Origin: Rhodobacter maris
GTDB taxonomy: Bacteria > Pseudomonadota > Alphaproteobacteria > Rhodobacterales > Rhodobacteraceae
Assembly: GCF_900217815.1 (NCBI RefSeq)
Contig: NZ_OBMT01000002.1
Coordinates: forward strand, 1 to 64,000
Reading direction: 5' to 3'
Length of the DNA: 64,000 bases
Positions within the stretch are counted from its first letter, which is position 1. Each line of letters begins with the position of its first letter. The notes below the pieces were generated by a model. That model worked only from the letters and a program-made list of their open reading frames with translations. It made no database searches and was not told the origin of the DNA. This document shows positions 58,256 through 64,000 of the stretch, piece after piece. Both the position numbers and the translations under genes were made by a program.

Positions 58256-58774
58256 TCAGAACAGTTCGACGCCGTTGGCTGCCGGCGGTTTCGGCGGGGT
58301 CTCCACCACCTGCGTCTCGCCCAAAAGACGCTGTCGGGCGCGCCCGCTGCCGGGCCAGAATTCGACTCGGCGCGCCTGCGTGCCGCCCAGGCTCTGGCCG
58401 GTGCATTCGATCGCCTCACGGCGCAGGAAATCGAGCACGAAACTCGCATTCTTCGCCCCGACATCGGACAAGCCCGCAATCATGCGCCCCCCACCAAAAA
58501 CTTTGGCTTTCAGTCTGTTACGGCTCGCTCCTTCCTTGATCAGGGCGTTGATCAGAAGCTCCATCGCGTTCACACCGAACCGCGCGGAATTGAGCGACCC
58601 CGCCCCCGCACCATCGGGCAAGAGGAAGTGGTTCATGCCGCCGACCTGCGCCACCTCGTCATAAAGGCAAGTGGCCACGCAGGAGCCGAGAATCGTCGAG
58701 ATTGAAGCCTCGGGGCCACGGGCCGTAGCAAATTCGCCCTGGGCGATATGGTGGCTCTTGTGATGATGCGCCAT
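58256..58774 (-). CDS. cheD: Chemoreceptor glutamine deamidase CheD
   Basis: 172 residues. Deamidates Gln residues of chemoreceptors to Glu. The catalytic Cys is in STILGSCVATCLYDE and the His in VGGMNHFLLP, with GGRMIAG and an ending VEFWPGSGRARQRL. Its ATG lies four bases after the cheB stop, so the two are co-translated or co-transcribed. Longer frames upstream run inside cheB. The His-rich N-terminus (HHHKSHH) may bind metal. Confidence 0.93.
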   Translation of the reverse strand: MAHHHKSHHIAQGEFATARGPEASISTILGSCVATCLYDEVAQVGGMNHFLLPDGAGAGSLNSARFGVNAMELLINALIKEGASRNRLKAKVFGGGRMIAGLSDVGAKNASFVLDFLRREAIECTGQSLGGTQARRVEFWPGSGRARQRLLGETQVVETPPKPPAANGVELF

Positions 58775-58778
58775 AATC

Positions 58779-59834
58779 TCAGGCCCTCCGAACAGAACTG
58801 AACTGGGCCGCGCTGCGGCCGTTACCACTACACAAATCGAGCACCGCGCGCGACATCGATCCGATGGATACCGCACGCTCGGCAGCTCCCAACTCGATCG
58901 CCGCGCGCGGCATGCCAAAGACGACGCAGGTCGCCTCATCCTGTGCCAGACAGCGCGCACCGGCACGGCGCAGCCGCACCATCGCCTCGGCGCCGTCCTT
59001 GCCCATGCCGGTGAGCATCACTGAAACCACGCGGTTCGCGAGCGGCACCGCGGAATCAAACAGCACCTCGACCGACGGCCGGTGGCCATTGCGCTTGTCA
59101 CTCGCGACGAGGCGGCATTTCGGCGCCTCATGCCCGGCGACGGCGAGGTGATAATCGCCCCCCGGCGCCAGATAGACATGACCGGGCGCAAGCAGCACCC
59201 CGTCCCGCGCGAGTTCCACCTGCGGCAGCATGTTGGTGTCGAGCCTGCGCGCAAAGGAGGCCAGAAACCCTTCGGGCATATGCTGGGTGATCAGCGTCGG
59301 CGGACAGTTGCGCGGATACCCCGAAAGCAGCGTTTCAAGCGCGTCGACGCCGCCGGTCGAGGAGCCGACCAGCACGATCTTGCCGTTCCAGTTGAAATCG
59401 GTTGCCGGTGCCACGCGCGCGCGCGTCTCCGCCCCGCGCAGCCGAGCCCCCGCCGCGGCCACGAGCAGATCGGCGAGGTTGGCAAAAGTGTCCGAAAGCC
59501 GATCGAAGCTCGGCTTGCCGATACATTCGACCGCGCCAAGCGACAGCGCTTCAAGCGCCGCCGCCGAGCCCTTCTGCGTTTCGGTGGAGATCATCACCAC
59601 CGGCATCGGCCGCAGACGCATCAGTTTTTCGAGAAATTCGAGCCCGTTCATCCGCGGCATCTCGACATCGAGCGTGAGCACATCGGGCAAAAGCACCTTG
59701 ATCTTCTCGCGCGCGTCAAAAGGATCGCAGGCTTCCCCCACCACCGTCAGGCGCGGATCCTGCGCCAGCATGGTGCGCAAAAGGGCACGGATGGTCGGGG
59801 AATCATCGACAATCAGGACACGTTTCGGGGTCAT
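58779..59834 (-). CDS. cheB: Chemotaxis methylesterase CheB
   Basis: 351 residues. An N-terminal receiver domain (1-120) with the acidic pocket VDDSPTIRALL and phosphoacceptor Asp in TLDVEMPRMNG, and a C-terminal methylesterase/deamidase domain (about 155-340) with Ser in LVGSSTGGVDALETLL, His in ITQHMPEGF and Asp in MLTGMGKDGAEAM. It removes methyl groups from receptors during adaptation. It precedes cheD and follows the MCP gene by about 40 bases. cheA, cheW, cheR and cheY are not in the window. Confidence 0.96.
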   Translation of the reverse strand: MTPKRVLIVDDSPTIRALLRTMLAQDPRLTVVGEACDPFDAREKIKVLLPDVLTLDVEMPRMNGLEFLEKLMRLRPMPVVMISTETQKGSAAALEALSLGAVECIGKPSFDRLSDTFANLADLLVAAAGARLRGAETRARVAPATDFNWNGKIVLVGSSTGGVDALETLLSGYPRNCPPTLITQHMPEGFLASFARRLDTNMLPQVELARDGVLLAPGHVYLAPGGDYHLAVAGHEAPKCRLVASDKRNGHRPSVEVLFDSAVPLANRVVSVMLTGMGKDGAEAMVRLRRAGARCLAQDEATCVVFGMPRAAIELGAAERAVSIGSMSRAVLDLCSGNGRSAAQFSSVRRA

Positions 59835-59876
59835 GTTGGCACTCGGTTGTTAAGGCTCAAAGGCATGGATCTCATC

Positions 59877-62800
59877 TCAGAAATCTTCCCATTCGCCCGG
59901 ATCGGGCTTCAGGGCGAGGGCGCCCGTACTGCGGGGCATTGCGGCAGGCAAAGCGGGGGCGGCGGGCGGGTCAGCCATTTTCTTCGGGGCCGCACGCAGC
60001 GGAACGGGCGCCGCAAGGTCTTGCTGTGACGCCAGTGCTTGCATCGGCCCGGGGCGCGGCCCGGCACGTCGCGCGCTCACCGGGGCAGAAAACGTGCCGG
60101 GCGCCGCATCGAAGCGCGCGGTGGTCGCGGTCAGCGCCTCGACCCCCCGGCCAAGCGCCTGCGCCGCCGCCGTTGTCTGCTCAAACATCGCCGCGTTTTG
60201 CTGCGTCACCTGATCAAGCTGCAACATCGCGTTGTTGATCTCGCTCAGACCCGAGGATTGCTCGCGCGCCGAAAGCGCGATCTTGGAGACCCGCGTCGCG
60301 ATATCATTGACGGAAATGAGAATCCCCTCGAGCGCAGTGCCTGTCTGCCCGACAAGATCAACACCGCGGCGCACATGGTAGGAAGAGGTCGAGATCAGCG
60401 TGTCGATCTCCCGCGCCGCCTCCGAAGAGCGCTGCGCGAGGGCGCGCACTTCCGAGGCGACCACGGCAAAGCCGCGCCCCGCCTCGCCCGCGCGGGCCGC
60501 CTCGACGCCGGCGTTGAGCGCCAGAAGGTTGGTCTGGAAGGCGATATCCTCGATCACGCCGATGATGCGGGCGATCTGCTCGGAGCTCTGGGCAATCTCG
60601 CCCATCGCGCTGACCGCCTGCTGCACCACCTGTCCCGAGCTTTCCGCGCCAATCCGCGCCCGGCCGACCATCGCATCGGCCTCGGAGATGCCCGCGCTGC
60701 CGGTGCCGATCGAGGAAGTGAGCTGGTCGAGCGCGGAGACTGTCTCGGCAAGCGTCGCGGCCTGACGTTCGGTGCGCTGGCTCAAGTCCGTCGCGGCATT
60801 CGAGATCTCGCGCACCTCACCATCGATGCCGAGCGCGCAGTCGATCACAACCGCCATCGCCTCCGAAAGAGTGGCCGCAGCCTCGTTGAAATCATTTCGC
60901 AATTGCTCATATTCAGGGGGGAAGACCGCGGTGATCCGGCGCTTCAGATCGCCGCGCGCCAGCCCTTCAAGGCCGATCCGCAACCCCTCGACCACGGCGT
61001 GCTGGCCCTCCATCATCGCCGCGTTGCGCGCCTGCGCCGCCTCGAGTTCTTCGTGCGCACGAGTGATGTCATTGCCGATCAGCAACACTTTGAGAAGCTG
61101 GCCGCCATGGTCGGGCACCGGCGTCACGCTGCCTTCAGCGATCACCGCGCGCCCGTCATGCCCGCGCAGCACGAAGCGGCCGATCACCGGCTCGAGCTGC
61201 CCGAGCCGCGTCCAGAACCCCGAGAGCTGACCCAAGCCCTCTATCACCGCCTCATGAGCCCGCCCCGAAAGCGCCTCGGCACTCTCGCCGAGCGCAGCAC
61301 ACAGATTGGCATTGGCCCGGCTCACCCGCCCCTCAGGCGAGAATTCGAGCATCAGCTGGCTCGTCTCAAGCGCCGCCAGAAGCGCCCGTGTCATCCGTTG
61401 TTCGGTCACATCGCGCCATTCGACAACATGGCCGAGAAGCGCCCCGTCATGATCGCGGATCTGAGAGAAATCAACGCCGTAACGCCCTTCTCCCAGCGCC
61501 ACATCGCGGTGGAACGGCGGCGCATCATCACTGTCGAACCAGCGGCGCTCGGCCGCTTCGACTGGATAGAGCGCCGCCAGGGGGCACCCCACCAACGCGG
61601 CGGGCGCAAGATCAGCCGAACGGGTGCGAAAATCGGCGAGCCGCTCGGCCACCAGCTGGCCGAGCGCGGTATTGGCATAGGTGATGGTCAGATCGGTATC
61701 GAGCACCATCAGCGGCGCCGAACAGGTGCGAAATGCTGTGCCCTGAATCACCGCCGCGCGCTGGCGCGCCGCCGCTTCTGCGAGCTCGCCGCGCAGCGCA
61801 TCAAGCGCGCGCGCTATCTCGCCCAGCTCGTCGCTTCTGCAGGTCGCGGGCAGCGTCACCGCGTGATCGCCCTGCGCGATGGCCCCCACGGCCCCGGCGA
61901 GCCGGTGCATCGGTCGGGCAATGCCACGCGAAACCCATGCCGAAAGCGCGCCGATCAGCGCGATCAGCCAGAGCGCATTGAAAAGCTGATGTTCCGCAAG
62001 CGCTTGCGCCGGGGCCAGAACCTCGGCCTCATCCTGCTCCACCACCAGCGTGAATTCGTGCCCCAGAAGCGAGAGCGGCGCCGTGAGTCGCGCCACGGGA
62101 TGACCGTCGAGCCCGAGCGCCTGCCCTTGTGGCCCACTTACCGGACCGGCCGCGCCCTGACGCAAGCGGTTCACGATCTGCCCCTCAGCATCGCGCAAAT
62201 AGGCAACGCCGGTGGTGCCGAGCGCGCTCTCGCTTGCCAGCACCGCCGCGGGCCGTTCAAACCCGGCAGCGAAGGCAAGCACGCCAAGCGGGGCCCCCTG
62301 GGTCGTCCGCAGCGCCTGCGCGAGATAAACCGATCCGGCGCCGCCCTGCGGGTCTTCGATCAGACCAGACACGGCAACCTCGGCCGCTGGCGCGGCAAGG
62401 GCCTGCGCCACCGTCTGCGCAAGCGGGCTCTCGGCGCGCGACGGATCGTTCAGATTCGCCGCAAATTCTGCGCCTTTGCGCAACGAATAGACGACACGCC
62501 CCGAGGCATCGACAAAGAACAGATCCTTCAGGTCAAGATCCTGCGCAAGCGTGACAAAGCCCGGATGCGCGCGCCGGTGGATAATTCCGTAATCATTGAT
62601 CTCGCCCGCAAAATCGAGCTTCCAGCGCGTGTCGGGCGGATTCGGATTGGTCTCGACCCAGGCGTGCCGCAGATTGGCTTCCGCCCCCTCGCCCAGCATT
62701 TTCCAGGCATTGGCAAAATCGCGCATCAGCCTTTGCGTGCCCTGATTGGCCGCCAGCGCCGCCATCTGCGCCCGTGTTTGCTCGGCCCAGTCCTCAAGCG

Positions 62801-62972
62801 CTTCGCGCCGCGATTCGAGTGTTCTTTCAAGCCGCTGCTGCGCCTCTTCGGCAAGCAGGTCGCGCGCCGCCCGGTAGGAGGAAACGCCCATCACCGTCAG
62901 CGCGACCATTGCGATCGCCACCAGCAGCAAGGGCAGTTTTACCCCCAGCGAGAGGGACGTCCGAAAGCGCAT
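59877..62972 (-). CDS. Large methyl-accepting chemotaxis protein
   Basis: 1031 residues. A membrane helix (about 12-30), a periplasmic dCache-like sensor (about 35-330), a second helix (about 335-350), HAMP (350-400), two PAS-like domains (about 415-520 and 545-650), a second HAMP-like segment (about 665-715), and the MCP signalling hairpin (740-960) with IEDIAFQTNLLALNAGVEAA at the tip. It ends in EWEDF, a CheR/CheB tethering pentapeptide-like tail. Two PAS domains may sense redox or a small molecule in addition to the periplasmic ligand. Lies upstream of cheB-cheD. Confidence 0.93.
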   Translation of the reverse strand: MRFRTSLSLGVKLPLLLVAIAMVALTVMGVSSYRAARDLLAEEAQQRLERTLESRREALEDWAEQTRAQMAALAANQGTQRLMRDFANAWKMLGEGAEANLRHAWVETNPNPPDTRWKLDFAGEINDYGIIHRRAHPGFVTLAQDLDLKDLFFVDASGRVVYSLRKGAEFAANLNDPSRAESPLAQTVAQALAAPAAEVAVSGLIEDPQGGAGSVYLAQALRTTQGAPLGVLAFAAGFERPAAVLASESALGTTGVAYLRDAEGQIVNRLRQGAAGPVSGPQGQALGLDGHPVARLTAPLSLLGHEFTLVVEQDEAEVLAPAQALAEHQLFNALWLIALIGALSAWVSRGIARPMHRLAGAVGAIAQGDHAVTLPATCRSDELGEIARALDALRGELAEAAARQRAAVIQGTAFRTCSAPLMVLDTDLTITYANTALGQLVAERLADFRTRSADLAPAALVGCPLAALYPVEAAERRWFDSDDAPPFHRDVALGEGRYGVDFSQIRDHDGALLGHVVEWRDVTEQRMTRALLAALETSQLMLEFSPEGRVSRANANLCAALGESAEALSGRAHEAVIEGLGQLSGFWTRLGQLEPVIGRFVLRGHDGRAVIAEGSVTPVPDHGGQLLKVLLIGNDITRAHEELEAAQARNAAMMEGQHAVVEGLRIGLEGLARGDLKRRITAVFPPEYEQLRNDFNEAAATLSEAMAVVIDCALGIDGEVREISNAATDLSQRTERQAATLAETVSALDQLTSSIGTGSAGISEADAMVGRARIGAESSGQVVQQAVSAMGEIAQSSEQIARIIGVIEDIAFQTNLLALNAGVEAARAGEAGRGFAVVASEVRALAQRSSEAAREIDTLISTSSYHVRRGVDLVGQTGTALEGILISVNDIATRVSKIALSAREQSSGLSEINNAMLQLDQVTQQNAAMFEQTTAAAQALGRGVEALTATTARFDAAPGTFSAPVSARRAGPRPGPMQALASQQDLAAPVPLRAAPKKMADPPAAPALPAAMPRSTGALALKPDPGEWEDF

Positions 62973-63112
62973 TCAAGGTCTCCACCGTCGCACCGCACGA
63001 CGTGATTGTTGGCAGGCTCGCCAGGTTGGTCCTGCGAATTTGCCCACAACATTTGAAGATTCACTTAAATCATATGCGCTTGCCGCATCGGCCGCGGCCC
63101 GCGCGCTTGCCC

Positions 63113-63877
63113 TCAGAGCCGTGCGCGCGCCTGCAAGAGGCTGAGACGACGCCGGAATTCGGAACCGCGCAGCTCCCCCGCCGCAATCCGCTCCGGCGCT
63201 TTTGCGGCATGATGCAAAATTCGGCGCGCCTGCCAATGGGCGAGCGTGGCAAAACGCGCAGCCTCCGGGGCCGTTTTCAGCCCGACCTCGGCCGCATCGA
63301 GTGCCACCAGCGCTTCGGAGGCAAGCCCCGCCAGATCCTCCGGCCGCGCCCCGGCAAGGCACAAGCGGCCGCGCGCCGTAAGCTCGGGCAGCGCGACGAG
63401 CCAGGCCGCCAACCCCGCGGCCGCCCCCGCCGCCCGCAGCGCCGCCTCGTGACCTGAGAGCCCGAGTGCGCGCGCCGCCGCAAGGGTCAGTGCACCGCTC
63501 GTCGCATCAAGGTAATCGCGCAGCCGCCCCGCATCCTCAAACGGATCAGACCAGCAATCCGTCCGTCGCACCTCTCCCATTTCGACAAGCAACTCAAGCG
63601 CTTCCGGTGCAATATTCAGAAGCGCGGGGCCAATTTCATGGCGCGGCTCTGTCCCCGCGGCGGCCAGCGCCCCAAGCGCGTCGATCCACCATTGCAGCCG
63701 GATCTCGGCCACCATCGGCTCCCGCGCCGCCCAAGGCGCCCGCGCAAGCTCAAGGTTCGCGGCATAAACCGCAAAGAGCGGCGCACGCGCCCGCCCGGGC
63801 AGCGCCATCACTGCGGCAAAGCGGTCCGGATCGCCCGCCGCCAGACGTTCGGCGCAGACCGTAACCGGATCGCTCAT
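63113..63877 (-). CDS. Squalene/phytoene-synthase-family protein, probably non-catalytic
   Basis: 254 residues, helical and matching the fold (EIRLQWWIDALGALAAAG, LRDYLDATSGALTLAAARAL). The aspartate-rich metal motifs needed for prenyl-diphosphate chemistry are missing: the first is replaced by a NLELARAPW-type sequence and the second region has no D-x-x-x-D. It is therefore more like NDUFAF6, the complex I assembly factor branch, than a carotenoid or squalene synthase. Its ATG overlaps the upstream gene stop by three bases, so the two are coupled. Confidence 0.8.
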   Translation of the reverse strand: MSDPVTVCAERLAAGDPDRFAAVMALPGRARAPLFAVYAANLELARAPWAAREPMVAEIRLQWWIDALGALAAAGTEPRHEIGPALLNIAPEALELLVEMGEVRRTDCWSDPFEDAGRLRDYLDATSGALTLAAARALGLSGHEAALRAAGAAAGLAAWLVALPELTARGRLCLAGARPEDLAGLASEALVALDAAEVGLKTAPEAARFATLAHWQARRILHHAAKAPERIAAGELRGSEFRRRLSLLQARARL

Positions 63878-64000
63878 ACCGCTTCTGCCCCGTCACGAAT
63901 GAGCTTCCACCAGATCGCATCGAGCAGCGCCTCGAACGAGGCATCGACTATGTTCGCACTCACCCCGACAGTGGACCAGCGCGCGCCGTGCCCGTCTTCG
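63874..64000 (-). CDS. cimA: Probable citramalate synthase, C-terminus only
   Basis: The last 41 codons of a gene that enters from the right edge. The end EDGHGARWSTVGVSANIVDA and FEALLDAIWWKLI matches the C-terminal regulatory domain ending of citramalate synthase / 2-isopropylmalate-synthase-like enzymes, which condense acetyl-CoA with pyruvate for isoleucine synthesis. The stop overlaps the start of the phytoene-synthase-family gene. The short fragment limits confidence. Confidence 0.72.
   Translation of the reverse strand, partial: EDGHGARWSTVGVSANIVDASFEALLDAIWWKLIRDGAEAV

Noticed and set aside
60039-63005. A 988-codon plus-strand frame opposite the MCP
   Set aside because: Shadow of the high-GC MCP gene, Arg/His-rich with no domain.

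Overview
The window looks like a chromosomal segment of an alphaproteobacterium of the Rhodobacteraceae (Rhodobacter/Rhodovulum/Thioclava type). Supporting signs are the high GC, the iscR-desulfurase-sufBCD-sufS order, DUF6456 and DUF6477 proteins, tandem Hint-domain RTX proteins, a VPLPA-CTERM protein, DUF1127 mini-proteins and GC-rich palindromes between convergent genes. I cannot name the species from sequence alone.

Layout. 1-2032: right end of an integrated element (two small proteins, an excisionase-like HTH gene overlapping a tyrosine recombinase) abutting tRNA-Arg(CCG), the likely attachment site. 2105-9655: Fe-S cluster assembly operon on the minus strand, iscR - cysteine desulfurase - sufB - sufC - sufD - two Yip1-like membrane proteins - sufS. 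9891-12683: hydrolase, small protein, HD protein and NADP isocitrate dehydrogenase. 12750-14283: a DUF1127-like protein, a 36-residue ORF and a VPLPA-CTERM secreted protein with a near-consensus promoter. 14378-17903: two YitT paralogues, an SMR transporter and the GTPase TypA. 18046-22810: a polyamine-type ABC transporter lacking its binding protein, a MocR regulator and a DUF1127 protein. 23279-30564: three consecutive proteins ending in Hint domains, two with RTX calcium-binding repeats. 31502-34671: dusA, mazG and an M20 amidohydrolase.

34820-43835 is the most unusual part. A GT41 (O-GlcNAc-transferase-like) glycosyltransferase is divergent from a 1545-residue protein made almost wholly of Ser/Thr-containing octapeptides, arranged as a DNA super-repeat of exactly 408 bp. 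A DUF4422 protein and UDP-galactopyranose mutase follow. I read this as a possible locus for a heavily O-glycosylated extracellular repeat protein. This is inference from gene content and repeat chemistry.

43836-44938 is a decayed stretch with an IS66-type transposase fragment. 44939-50272 holds lipA, a DUF6456 regulator, a DUF6477 protein overlapping a HerA-like ATPase gene tail to tail, a strong intergenic small-RNA candidate and an IalB-family protein. 50347-55486 is a cell-envelope block (ketoacyl synthase, acyl carrier protein, LpxD, L,D-transpeptidase, DUF882/MepK-like). 55603-58021 encodes a diheme-type membrane cytochrome b and an octaheme cytochrome c. 58256-62972 is a chemotaxis block (cheD, cheB, a large MCP). 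The right end has a squalene/phytoene-synthase-family protein and the C-terminus of a probable citramalate synthase.
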